Assembly (NCBI GenBank): GCA_964510225.1
Contig: CAZEAN010000002.1
Coordinates: 62,001 to 126,000 of the forward strand
Length of the DNA: 64,000 nt
Reading direction: 5' to 3'
From: CAZEAN01 sp964510225
GTDB taxonomy: Bacteria > Planctomycetota > Planctomycetia > Isosphaerales > Isosphaeraceae
Shown: positions 34,218 through 42,891 of the stretch, piece after piece
Numbering within the stretch: position 1 is the first letter of the stretch
Layout of the letters: every line of letters starts with the position of its first letter
Made by a program: the position numbers and the translations under genes
Notes under the pieces: model-generated
Database searches by the model: none
Told to the model about the DNA's origin: nothing
What the model saw: only the letters and a program-made list of their open reading frames with translations

Positions 34218-35569
34218 ACCGGTTTGAACAACACCCAGACGGTTCGGTGACCCTCCTTGGGACTCGCGAGGAAGACCTTGACCGGATCCGGCGGTTCTTC
34301 GCGCTCCTCTACCGCGAATTCGGTCATTACCGGGGATTGATGGACTCGCTCGGTCTCTCGCCGGGAGACTCTCCCACGGAAGTCCTCGGACGGTTTCCTG
34401 TGACCACTCGTGAGGATTACCGGGAGATCCTCCAGCCCGAGGCGCTCTCGCGACTCAATAGAAGTCGGTTCGTGTGCGACTTTAGTTCAGGATCGACCGG
34501 TCGCTGTGTCCTCCGACTCGCAACACCGATCGACGAGTTGGGTGAACAGGCGATTACAGAACGTGCCTTCCGACGCGCCGGGATGTCTGCTGGAGATCGA
34601 TTTGTTTGTGCAGATATCGGATTTCCGGAGATCTATGACTTTTACTTTCGAGCCGCACGGAACCTTGGGGTGAGTCAGACGACCTATCTCCAGCTCACCC
34701 GAGACTACGGACGTTCACTGCAACCGCTTGCAAGACTCGAGCCGAACGTTTACCTCACACTCCCGAGTATCCTGATTCGATCTTGGCCCCACCTCCGTGA
34801 TCTCTGGCCGTTGGGCGCGTCACCCATCCGATCGTTGATCACGATGGGCGAACCGATCCATCCGGGGTTCAAGAAAGAAGTCGCCGAGAGACTCGGTGCA
34901 ACGGTCTATTCGTTTTACGGTACGACAGAGACCGGTGGGCTTGCGAGTGAATGCGCTTTAGGGGACGGATCCCACTTTGATCCGACCACAATTGGCACGA
35001 CGATTGCGCACCCGACGTTCCTCGACGACGAGACGGTCCAAGGAGAACTTTTCCAGACCTCGTGGCTTCTCCGTGACCATCCGGTCGTGAAGTATCAAGT
35101 CTGTGATGTCGCTCGGATTACGACCAAGGAGTGCCCTTGTGGTGAGAAGACTCCGCGCCTCTGGATTGTCGAGCGAACACACGAGAGTTTTATTCTCGCA
35201 GGGATGAAACTGCGGTACCAAGCTCTTTACGAGAGCTTGAATCAAGTCTTGACCGAGCCTCTTGGCTTGTTGGCAATCAACCTCACGGATCTTTCGGAAT
35301 CCGAGGGGCATACGCTGATGGAACTCGAACTGCCGGATCGCTTCCGATCAGACGAAGCCGCATTGCTGAATGTGCTCAAATTCGAGATTTTTGAACTCGA
35401 CGACATCTATCAGTTCGGTCTGGTTCGGTTCCAATTAACCTTCAAATCCGAAGAAGAGTTCAAGAATCGAAAAGTCCGGCGCGTCAATGACCAACGTCGC
35501 TATCTTGGCGAAGGTCAACAGGCGAAAGAGGATCCAGCGGATCTGGATCAAACAGATTGCAACGGTTGA
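34214..35569 (+). CDS. PaaK-like adenylate-forming enzyme
   Basis: 451 residues from ATG at 34214, translationally coupled to the preceding gene. Family motifs are present: nucleotide-binding loop SSGSTG at 91-96, GMSAGDRFVCADIGF at 123-137, MGEPIHPGFKKEV at 211-223, YGTTETGGLASEC at 235-247, VVKYQVCD at 291-298 in the position of the RYxxGD motif, and a C-terminal part beginning ESFILAGMKLRYQALYESL. PaaK-type enzymes activate a carboxylate with ATP and pass it to CoA; LuxE and coronafacate-ligase relatives pass acyl groups to thiols. Substrate unknown. CPCG at ~307-310 within the C-terminal half could contribute to metal binding, as in some family members. The partners are the degenerate paralogue upstream and the thiol-enzyme-like gene downstream. 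Confidence 0.8.
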   Translation: MNRFEQHPDGSVTLLGTREEDLDRIRRFFALLYREFGHYRGLMDSLGLSPGDSPTEVLGRFPVTTREDYREILQPEALSRLNRSRFVCDFSSGSTGRCVLRLATPIDELGEQAITERAFRRAGMSAGDRFVCADIGFPEIYDFYFRAARNLGVSQTTYLQLTRDYGRSLQPLARLEPNVYLTLPSILIRSWPHLRDLWPLGASPIRSLITMGEPIHPGFKKEVAERLGATVYSFYGTTETGGLASECALGDGSHFDPTTIGTTIAHPTFLDDETVQGELFQTSWLLRDHPVVKYQVCDVARITTKECPCGEKTPRLWIVERTHESFILAGMKLRYQALYESLNQVLTEPLGLLAINLTDLSESEGHTLMELELPDRFRSDEAALLNVLKFEIFELDDIYQFGLVRFQLTFKSEEEFKNRKVRRVNDQRRYLGEGQQAKEDPADLDQTDCNG

Positions 35570-35746
35570 CCACTCGACTCTTGACGATCTCGGGGGTTGA
35601 TGATCGAATTATGTTGCTGCGTCGTGTCGATCCGTTTTAACGAGACTTGTAGTTTATTTCCGGGCTTCGGTGGTCAAGCTTGATTAACCTATCGACCATC
35701 ATGAGTTCGGTAGTATTTCTCGATACTCTTTATCAGGAGCCGGATG

Positions 35747-36436
35747 ATGGGGCTTTTCAACAAGACCGCCTACGGCGAGCAACTAACTTACCCAGCTCGG
35801 GATTTAGACGATTATAGCGGGGAGCAGTTCTGTCTCAGGATTACAGTCGACGAGATGGATCTGGATCGCTGTTTCTTTGTATATATTGATGAGCGGTTTG
35901 AGGAGTACACACTCCGGAAGCTTTTCCAGACCTACTTTATTGCGCCGGGTCCAGACCAAGATTCGGAGATGGCATCGTGGTTAGAGCCTTGGAAGCAGCT
36001 TGATCCGATGCTCGCCCAGAAAGATGTCCTCCTCAGACAGATGTTTGCGAGCGTCCGCGAGTATTCTGGAACGATTACTTACCATATCAACCAGGGTCCC
36101 AGCCCCGTTGATCTCGAAGATAGGGTTCGCGACCACCTGGGTACGAGCGTCTTCGAGGATGGGACGTTCAACGATAAGATCTTGGACATTGTGCTCCAGT
36201 TTCGAGTCGACGGGCAACGCCTCCCCGAACAAGCCGAATGGGAGAAGTTCGCACCAGTCGATACCACATTGGTCACGGAAGAACTCGCCACCGGCGGCGG
36301 GACGAAGCGACGCTCATTCTTCGGATGGTTCGCGCTCTTGGTTGGCATTATCAGCCTCCCGACTCTCGGAGCTGGCTGTAGCAGCAAAGACGATGATGAC
36401 AAAAGAGGCGGTGGTTTCATCGGTGGCGCACTCTGA
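35747..36436 (+). CDS. Small protein with C-terminal membrane segment and Gly-rich tail
   Basis: 229 residues from ATG at 35747, which has AGGAG seven bases upstream; the adjacent ATG at 35744 is too close. Residues ~1-190 are soluble, with alternating beta strands and helices (CLRITVDEMDLDRCFFVYID, then DIVLQFRVDGQRLPE). An Ala-Thr-Gly-Gly-Gly turn is followed by a basic patch (TKRRS), one hydrophobic segment of about 20 residues (FFGWFALLVGIISLPTLGAG), and a short tail with CSSKDDDDK and a final GGGFIGGAL. It is therefore probably tail-anchored. I recognise no family. The glycine-rich ends could be processing or conjugation sites, but that is speculation. It is one of four same-strand genes with the PaaK-like pair and the thiol-enzyme-like gene, whose start follows by 13 bp. 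Confidence 0.7.
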   Translation: MGLFNKTAYGEQLTYPARDLDDYSGEQFCLRITVDEMDLDRCFFVYIDERFEEYTLRKLFQTYFIAPGPDQDSEMASWLEPWKQLDPMLAQKDVLLRQMFASVREYSGTITYHINQGPSPVDLEDRVRDHLGTSVFEDGTFNDKILDIVLQFRVDGQRLPEQAEWEKFAPVDTTLVTEELATGGGTKRRSFFGWFALLVGIISLPTLGAGCSSKDDDDKRGGGFIGGAL

Positions 36437-36449
36437 GTGATCGTTGCGC

Positions 36450-37850
36450 ATGGAGTTTATTCTCGCCGATCCGGTTCGGACCTCCTCACTCCGGTCTGCA
36501 ATCCCTGAGGAGGTCGAAGGCGTCCAGACGCTCGACGATCTACTCGTGTTCTATCGACAAGCAGACCTTGCGGTACTCGCTTCGCGAGGTCTGCTTCCGA
36601 GGAATCAACTCCTTGAGCTTCAACGATTTGCAGATAGTCTCTTCGTTCTGAACGACGACGGAAGCCTGGGTGAACTTGATCCTGATCTCCAGTTCTACGT
36701 GGACGGAGAACACGTCGACCTCCAGGATCCGGTCTTAGAACGTTGCCCAACCAAGCCGATTCTGATCGAAGTCGATCGGTCGCTCGCGGGCTACCGACGG
36801 AATTGGCCCGGCTTTCTCCGTCGACGGTGGAGCCTCCGGGCCGATGACTACAGTCACTTTGTGAGTACGATCCTGGAAGAAGCCTATGGTGATGAGGCCG
36901 AAGATGTTCTCCGGCTCGACACTCCTTATCGCGTCGAGCAGTTTCTTGGGGCGGTAGGGGCTCGGATTCATGCAGCTCCCTACGAGACCTACTCGCGTTA
37001 CCTCGAACCGTATAGTCCGTTTAAGAGCTGTGACCAAACGCTCGACCGACTGATGGAAGGTAACGGCGGTGTTTGCGCTGAGAAGGCAATGGCCCTCTAC
37101 TTCATTGCTTCTGCTTACAAGATTCCCGCAGAGATCGTCCTCGGCGGCGAAGATGCGTCCGGGAGTTTTCCGTATCGGACGCTCCGGACGATCCTCGACC
37201 AACCGAGATTCGAGTTTCAGGGAACTGGAACTGTGCAACGATACTGGCAGCATTATGCGATTCTCTGCAAGACAACGGAGTCTGATGAGGATCAGCTTTT
37301 CTGTGACGTGGCGGGGTCGAACATCCCCTTTCTCTGCCAGAGACTCGGTGAAGTGCAGTCCCTGCTTGACCCAAGACGACGGAAGCCGCTCAACGTCACG
37401 ATCACGCTTGAGCCACTCCGACTCTATTACCATCGGATTGCACGACGGCAGGATCTGCCACTCGACCTCTACTACGCGATGGAGTATCTGATCGAGTCGA
37501 TCGACCTTGTCCAAACAATCGACAACGAACTCGGCTTGCTCCACAACGGTCAGTTTTGGATTGGTGCAGTCGCCTCGCGAGGTCCTCGCGAACTCCGTCA
37601 GATTGCTCAGGATTACAAAGCCTTCGTGGCTTGTTCTGGTTTAGACCCCGATACCAATCTCTGTTTCACCAGGGATCTATCTAAAGCAGAGCATCGACTC
37701 GCTGACGATTTTCTCGCCAACCATCCTCAGCACGGAGCCTTGATCCAAGCCGGCGACGCCCGGCTCCGAGCCCGGCTCTCTGCGTCATCCCCTGGCTCTG
37801 AGTTGTCGTACGTGATCATCCACATCAGGAAGCCAAAGCAAGGCCACTGA
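36450..37850 (+). CDS. Arylamine N-acetyltransferase/transglutaminase-like thiol enzyme
   Basis: 466 residues from ATG at 36450; a TTG at 36444 would add two. The core shows the ordered Cys-His-Asp pattern of the NAT/transglutaminase papain-like fold: Cys209 in GNGGVCAEKAMAL (compare RGGxCxE of NAT), His268 in YWQHYAILCK, and Asp286 in FCDVAGSN (compare VDVGF of NAT). NAT enzymes form an acyl-thioester on Cys and pass it to an amine; rifamycin amide synthase uses the same fold. The ~180 residues before the triad and the ~180 after it (LRLYYHRIARRQDLPLDLYY) are unfamiliar, and the protein is much longer than NAT (~280). With an adenylating enzyme upstream, acyl transfer to an amine is a reasonable guess. 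Hydrolysis is the alternative. Confidence 0.6.
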   Translation: MEFILADPVRTSSLRSAIPEEVEGVQTLDDLLVFYRQADLAVLASRGLLPRNQLLELQRFADSLFVLNDDGSLGELDPDLQFYVDGEHVDLQDPVLERCPTKPILIEVDRSLAGYRRNWPGFLRRRWSLRADDYSHFVSTILEEAYGDEAEDVLRLDTPYRVEQFLGAVGARIHAAPYETYSRYLEPYSPFKSCDQTLDRLMEGNGGVCAEKAMALYFIASAYKIPAEIVLGGEDASGSFPYRTLRTILDQPRFEFQGTGTVQRYWQHYAILCKTTESDEDQLFCDVAGSNIPFLCQRLGEVQSLLDPRRRKPLNVTITLEPLRLYYHRIARRQDLPLDLYYAMEYLIESIDLVQTIDNELGLLHNGQFWIGAVASRGPRELRQIAQDYKAFVACSGLDPDTNLCFTRDLSKAEHRLADDFLANHPQHGALIQAGDARLRARLSASSPGSELSYVIIHIRKPKQGH

Positions 37851-37862
37851 AACTCAGTGGCC
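37842..37862 (+). terminator. Nine-bp perfect hairpin overlapping the stop codon
   Basis: GGCCACTGA, loop AAC, TCAGTGGCC. The TGA stop codon of the thiol-enzyme-like gene is part of the left arm (37848-37850). It closes the four-gene cluster. No U-tract follows. Confidence 0.5.
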
Positions 37863-38230
37863 CGGATCGACTCCACCGATGATAGAGCCTCGTGCGAAAC
37901 TCTCGGTCTGGTGTTGCAGTACCCGTCTGGAGGGAGTCTGTTAGATTTTGAAGAGTGAGTGGCGTAACGTAGGGTTCGATAAAGACTTATGTGGATCGTG
38001 CAGTGGCGTACTATGAATGCTCTTTGTCTCGCTAGACCGGGAACCTCAGTCAAGTACGCCAATGGGAATTTTATTCCACAGATTCGCTGCAATTAGCTTT
38101 ATATAGCGGCTATCATAGAGTGAGTTGATTAGCATCTGGACCTAATTCCGGCTGACCACTCGATTGGCTACAATCATGTTTACAGTTCAGCAGAAGTTAA
38201 TGAATCCAATTGCTGGATCGGGGATCCTTA
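37863..38230. other. Intergenic region upstream of the kinase-FGE gene
   Basis: About 370 bp with no credible gene. The right half (38090-38200) is A/T-rich and probably contains the promoter of the kinase-FGE gene. Confidence 0.45.
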
Positions 38231-40048
38231 ATGATATCTGAAGTGCGTCACGCGATGGTTACCCCGCAAATTGAAGGCTTTGAAATCATCCGGGAGATTG
38301 GTCGGGGCGGGATGGGGACAGTTTACACTGCCCGCCAAGTCGCACTCGATCGGCTTGTTGCCGTCAAGGTTCTCTCGATCAAAGATGCAACACATCGTGA
38401 AGAAAGCCTGGTTCGATTTCGTCGTGAAGCCGAGCTTATGGCGAAGGTTCATCATCCCAATATCCTGATGGTGTTCGACTTCGGGACTGTTGATGGACAG
38501 CCCTACCTTGTAACCGAACATGTTGACAGTGGGGATCTCCGGCAATACATGAAACCCGGTTATCCGATGCCCAACGCACAAGCAAGAACGATCTTGCGTT
38601 CGATCGGCACGGCCTTGGATTGCCTCCACCAGCACGGGATCTTACATCGTGATTTGAAGCCTGAGAATATTCTGATGCGAGGGGAGGGTTACCCGGTTGT
38701 TGGCGATTTTGGTATCGCTGTTTTTCGAGGCTTCGCGAACCTCCTGACGAAGTCGGGACAATCCTTGGGTACCCTCGGTTACATCGCTCCTGAGCAGCAG
38801 TATCGTCTGGCGGTGGACGAGCGTGCCGATCAATATTCCTTAGCGGCGTTGGCTTATGAACTCTTGACGGGACAACTTCCTTTAGGGATTTTTCCACTAC
38901 CCTCGCGTCTCAACCCACAGCTCAATCCTGAGGTAGACGACGTGCTTCGCCGGGCGCTCCAGGACGATCCCGCTGACCGCTACCCGAAGGTCCGCGAGTT
39001 TGTTGACGAACTGGATCGGAGTCTCTCGACGGGACGATCTCCCCGGATCAGTCCGTGGGTGAGCCGCATCCTTACGGTTATTGTCCTTTCCGGCCTAATG
39101 GTTTTGATTGGTGCTGCTTCCTTCTGGTTTGCGTCCAGGTTCGTTCCGACCCTTGAATTTCCAAGCACTGATCGACCCAAGGCGAGAGTCTCCGATGCCT
39201 TCGAAACAGGGGACGTTTTCCAAAACTCTTGTGGAATGAATCTCGTGTTGATCCGGCGTGGTCATTTTGAAATGGGGTCGCCTGAATCGGATACAGATGC
39301 CGACCCCACCGAGAAACCTCAGGTTCCTGTCGAGATCGACCATGATTTTCTTATTGGGCAGAAAGAAGTAAAGGTCGGGTTGTTTCGGGTCTTTGTTGAA
39401 GAAACCGGCTATGTTACCCTCGCTGAGCAACTCGGAGGACAAGTCTGGGATGAGGAAGAAGGAGAGCGCTTCGTACTAGGTGTCGATTGGCGAAACCCGG
39501 GACTATCGTCACAATTGACCGATGATCATCCCGTTGTTCAAGTGTGTCTCGCGGATGCGGAAGCCTTTTGTGATTGGCTCAGCGAACGCGAGGGTATTCA
39601 CTATCGTTTGCTTACCGAGCAAGAACTGGAGTATGCCACTCGAGCGGGAACGAATTCCCGTTGGAGCTTCGGCGATGATCCGTCACAAGCAGACGACTAT
39701 GCCTGTTGCTACAAGGAGGGGATCCAGGGGCCTGACCCGGTCGGGTCCAAGGCTCCCAACGGTTGGGGCTTGTACGACTTGCATGGGAATGTTCAGGAAT
39801 GGTGCTCTAACGTATTTCGACCCCTCCCGAATCAAGATCCTGCGAACCCAAAAGCGGGGCGGAACAAAGTCGTCCGAGGGGGATGCTGGCGCTGGGGGAT
39901 CACTGACGCTCGCTCTGCGTCTCGATTCGACGTTCACCCCACCCACCGATCCGCAACAATTGGTTTTCGCATTTGTCAACCGAATCCAGAGGTAGCAGGG
40001 AAGGCTCTTACCAAGATGGCTCGAGGCCGTGATGCATCGAGCGATTGA
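38231..40048 (+). CDS. Ser/Thr protein kinase fused to a formylglycine-generating-enzyme-like domain
   Basis: 605 residues from ATG at 38231, with GGGGA about eight bases upstream; the longer frame begins with TTG at 38210. Residues ~17-265 are a complete kinase domain: GRGGMGTVY at 24-32, Lys46 in VAVKVL, HRDLKPEN at 139-146, DFG at 159-161, and GTLGYIAPEQ. A single transmembrane span lies at ~279-304. Residues ~333-590 are an FGE/SUMF1-type domain: CGMNLVLIRRGHFEMGSPES, HPVVQVCLADAEAFCDWL, RLLTEQELEYATRAG, GLYDLHGNVQEWC, VVRGGCWR and GFRIC. In such fusions the extracytoplasmic FGE-like domain is usually regarded as a sensor or binding domain, not a sulfatase-activating enzyme. The histidine kinase gene follows after 78 bp. 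Confidence 0.92.
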   Translation: MISEVRHAMVTPQIEGFEIIREIGRGGMGTVYTARQVALDRLVAVKVLSIKDATHREESLVRFRREAELMAKVHHPNILMVFDFGTVDGQPYLVTEHVDSGDLRQYMKPGYPMPNAQARTILRSIGTALDCLHQHGILHRDLKPENILMRGEGYPVVGDFGIAVFRGFANLLTKSGQSLGTLGYIAPEQQYRLAVDERADQYSLAALAYELLTGQLPLGIFPLPSRLNPQLNPEVDDVLRRALQDDPADRYPKVREFVDELDRSLSTGRSPRISPWVSRILTVIVLSGLMVLIGAASFWFASRFVPTLEFPSTDRPKARVSDAFETGDVFQNSCGMNLVLIRRGHFEMGSPESDTDADPTEKPQVPVEIDHDFLIGQKEVKVGLFRVFVEETGYVTLAEQLGGQVWDEEEGERFVLGVDWRNPGLSSQLTDDHPVVQVCLADAEAFCDWLSEREGIHYRLLTEQELEYATRAGTNSRWSFGDDPSQADDYACCYKEGIQGPDPVGSKAPNGWGLYDLHGNVQEWCSNVFRPLPNQDPANPKAGRNKVVRGGCWRWGITDARSASRFDVHPTHRSATIGFRICQPNPEVAGKALTKMARGRDASSD

Positions 40049-40063
40049 CTCCGGGATCAATCG
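40042..40063 (+). terminator. Hairpin overlapping the kinase-FGE stop codon
   Basis: CGATTGA, eight-base loop, TCAATCG. The TGA stop (40046-40048) lies in the left arm. There is no U-tract. It sits in the gap before the histidine kinase gene, so it might attenuate rather than end transcription. Confidence 0.35.
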
Positions 40064-40126
40064 ACCATCCACTGAAGTAGGAATCCTGCGATCGCCTTCG
40101 TTCAACGGTGAACTAGGAAGTGCGCC

Positions 40127-42166
40127 ATGAACAATACCCGCGATCAAGAAATTTCGCGTGCACTGTTCCGGGATTCGAACGATGCTCTCTTTATTTTTGA
40201 TCCGCAAAGCCACCAGCTCGTCGATGTCAACCCCGTGGCGTTGCGGATCACTGGACTCGGAAGGAAGGTCATTCTTGAGATGCGGGTTTGGGACCTCTTC
40301 TCAAGCGAGGTAGACACGGCGATTCACGAGCTAGTTTCTGCCTATGTGAAGACAGGTTTCTTTCACTCCAGAGAGGATTATTTGCTTCGGGTGCAAGGGC
40401 TTAACCCGGTTCCGGTTAATCTAAGCGTATCGAGAATCCATACAAGACCCGATCCCTTGGGACTTGTGGTCGCTCGTGATGTCTCAGAACGTCGGCGTGC
40501 TGATGATGCGCTTCGGGCATCTGAAGATCGCTACCGGAGGCTTGTAGAGACTGCCTGTCTCATGATTTGGTCGATATCCGCCTCAGGCACACTGATCGCA
40601 GTGAACCCGGCATTCGAGGCTGCGTTGGGTAGAACTGCTGCGGATTGCATTGGAAGTCAGATCCTCGAATTCTGTCACGAGGATGATCGTACCCAAGCAA
40701 CTCAGGCTCTGGAGGCTGCACGTCGGGGTGATCAGCTCTCGTCAACTGTCCTTCGTCTGATCCGAACCGACGGGACGATTCGGTACATTGAGTTGCTCTC
40801 AGTCCAAGAGATTGATGGAGGAAGTGGGGCGTTCGTCGCTTGCATCTCTCAAGACCTCACGATGCAGAAACTTGCCGAGGAAGCAACACGACAAGTTCAC
40901 GAGTTCAAAGCAGCAAAAGAGGTGGCAGAGGCAGCGAATCGGTCGAAGAATCTCTTCCTCGCTCATCTCAGTCACGAGGTTCGGACTCCCATGACGGCAA
41001 TCCTTGGGATCACAGAATTGCTCCTTGAGGATGTGGAACGAATCGACACAGCACCAGAGGCCTGGCCTGGTCAACTTGGGGAGATCCGACAAAATGGCCA
41101 GTATCTCTTGGAGCTGATCGACGATCTCCTCGACCTCAGTAAAGTCGAGATGGGTAAACTCAGAATTCGCCAAGAGCTGTGCATACCGTCCCAGATTGCT
41201 GCACAAGTGATTGAATCACTCCGCCCTCGCGCCGTTGAGAGAGCGCTCCACATCTTCCTCGATGTAGCGACATACGGGGCAGTAACGATGTTGAGTGATC
41301 CGGTTCGGATCCGCCAGATTCTGATCAACCTGTTGAGTAACGCAATCCGCTATACCGATCAGGGGGAGATCAGGATCCGGTTATCAACTAAAGAAGATAA
41401 TGCGGATCCGTGGTTTGTCATCGAGGTGATCGACACAGGGATCGGGATGTCTGAGACCCAACTTGCGCGACTCTTCGAGCCTTTTTCACGCCAGGAGGAG
41501 GAACCGACACACCACCGACCTGGTACTGGACTCGGGCTCAGCATTACCAAGCGGCTTGTGGAAGCACTCGATGGTCACCTCCGGATCAGCAGTACTGTCG
41601 GGCTCGGGAGCAAGTTTTCAGTCGAATTGCCGATCGTCAAGCATCCCATCGAGCATCCTAACGGTTGCAGCCCTGGATCGACTCGAGCTGGTGCAGTGAG
41701 CGGAGAAAACGACAAGACCGTTTCGATTGTTCAAGACCAAATCAAGGCCCGGATTCTTGTTGCAGAAGACAACACCTCTTACCGGAATGCGCTAACTCTC
41801 CGTCTTCAACGTTGGGGAGCAGAAGTCACAAGCGCGGAGAATGGCAAAGAGGTCCTTGAGAGAACGATTGAAGCCGAGCAGCACGGTCAACCCTTTGACG
41901 TTATTCTGATGGATATGCAGATGCCTCTGCTCGATGGTTATGAGGCAACGCGGCGGATCCGGGCAATCGACATTCAGACTCCGATCATTGCCTTGACCGC
42001 TTATGCCATGGCTGAAGATCGTAACGAGTGCCTCGAAATTGGCTGTAACGACTATGCTTCAAAGCCGGTGGAATGGCATGAACTCTGTGGTTTGATCATC
42101 AAGCATCTGGCAGTCGAATGTCATCAAGATCAAAACTGTCGAATCTCTGCTCGGGTTGGGGATTGA
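40127..42166 (+). CDS. PAS-containing hybrid histidine kinase with receiver domain
   Basis: 679 residues from ATG at 40127, with AGGAAG six bases upstream. There is no membrane segment, so it is cytoplasmic. Residues ~10-125 and ~130-250 are two PAS domains. A short coiled coil follows, then the dimerisation domain with phospho-acceptor His283 (HLSHEVRTPM). The ATPase domain at ~385-505 shows NLLSNAIRYTDQG, DTGIGM and GTGLGLSITKRLVEA. A Ser/Gly-rich linker leads to a receiver domain at ~540-665 with phospho-acceptor Asp596 (VILMDMQMPLLDG), Thr in ALTAYA and Lys in YASKPVE. An on-board phosphorelay from His283 to Asp596 is expected. No DNA-binding partner lies next to it. The signal sensed by the PAS domains is unknown. 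Confidence 0.95.
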   Translation: MNNTRDQEISRALFRDSNDALFIFDPQSHQLVDVNPVALRITGLGRKVILEMRVWDLFSSEVDTAIHELVSAYVKTGFFHSREDYLLRVQGLNPVPVNLSVSRIHTRPDPLGLVVARDVSERRRADDALRASEDRYRRLVETACLMIWSISASGTLIAVNPAFEAALGRTAADCIGSQILEFCHEDDRTQATQALEAARRGDQLSSTVLRLIRTDGTIRYIELLSVQEIDGGSGAFVACISQDLTMQKLAEEATRQVHEFKAAKEVAEAANRSKNLFLAHLSHEVRTPMTAILGITELLLEDVERIDTAPEAWPGQLGEIRQNGQYLLELIDDLLDLSKVEMGKLRIRQELCIPSQIAAQVIESLRPRAVERALHIFLDVATYGAVTMLSDPVRIRQILINLLSNAIRYTDQGEIRIRLSTKEDNADPWFVIEVIDTGIGMSETQLARLFEPFSRQEEEPTHHRPGTGLGLSITKRLVEALDGHLRISSTVGLGSKFSVELPIVKHPIEHPNGCSPGSTRAGAVSGENDKTVSIVQDQIKARILVAEDNTSYRNALTLRLQRWGAEVTSAENGKEVLERTIEAEQHGQPFDVILMDMQMPLLDGYEATRRIRAIDIQTPIIALTAYAMAEDRNECLEIGCNDYASKPVEWHELCGLIIKHLAVECHQDQNCRISARVGD

Positions 42167-42366
42167 GTCCAACGAAAGATTGCCTCTTTCTTTTCCGTTT
42201 CGATTGATCGTCTTAATTTCCCGTTCAGATGCTGGCAAAGCAGGGAACTCAGCACGCCGACCATTCGGTAAACTAAGGATCTGTCAAACGCGGGCCGAAC
42301 AGGATTGTTTGGCCAAGAAGTAGGGCGTGAGTCCACTTGGTTGGGAACGTTTCGGGGACAATAAGT

Positions 42367-42840
42367 ATGTCGGGCATCGACAAGCCCTATTTGCCCATCA
42401 TTGGCTGGCGCGAGTGGCTCGGGCTCCCCGACCTCGCAATCAAGAAGATTAAGGTCAAAGTCGATACAGGGGCAAGGTCCTCATCCTTGCATGCTTATGA
42501 CCTCCACGAGTTCGACCGCGACGGCACACGGTGGGTCCGGTTCAAGGTTCATCCCGCCCAGCGGCAAACCGATCATTCGGTAGAGGCGGAAGCGAGGATC
42601 TTAGAGCATCGCCACGTCCGGAGTTCCAGTGGAAAAGCGACGATCCGACCTGTTATCGTGACCCTGATTGAACTGCTTGGTCAAGCGTGGCCGATCGAAT
42701 TGACTCTGGCGAATCGTGACGAGATGGGATTTCGGATGCTGCTCGGCCGTGAGGCTTATCGAGGGCGATTTTTGGTTGATGCTGGCCGGTCGTATTACGG
42801 TGGCAAGCCAAAGACCAAACGGGCTTCGAAGCGTCAGTAA
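42367..42840 (+). CDS. Retropepsin-like (ATP-dependent zinc protease family) protein of a RimK operon
   Basis: 157 residues from ATG at 42367, with GGGGA at 42354-42358; a TTG at 42337 would add ten. The core motif VDTGARSSSLHA (near residues 36-47) is the aspartyl-protease-like signature of PF05618, and MLLGREAYRGRFLVDAGRSY near the C-terminus is the second conserved block. Members of this family are named putative ATP-dependent zinc proteases, but the fold is retropepsin-like. They are commonly found beside RimK-type ligases, and a role in removing the amino acids added by RimK has been proposed. It is first in a three-gene operon with a RimK ligase 51 bp downstream and an AstE/AspA-like metalloenzyme. 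Confidence 0.85.
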   Translation: MSGIDKPYLPIIGWREWLGLPDLAIKKIKVKVDTGARSSSLHAYDLHEFDRDGTRWVRFKVHPAQRQTDHSVEAEARILEHRHVRSSSGKATIRPVIVTLIELLGQAWPIELTLANRDEMGFRMLLGREAYRGRFLVDAGRSYYGGKPKTKRASKRQ

Positions 42841-42891
42841 GTTCAGACGATTGATGAGGTTTAACGGACAACTCGAGACGAGATAACTGAG

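Noticed and set aside
36373..36436. Possible lipoprotein or MYXO-CTERM signal around GAGCSS in the tail-anchored protein
   Set aside because: The residues before the Cys do not fit a lipobox, and the hydrophobic segment precedes rather than follows the Cys.
36735..37544. Minus-strand frame of 269 residues inside the NAT-like gene
   Set aside because: It is antisense to a gene with a conserved catalytic triad and fits no family.
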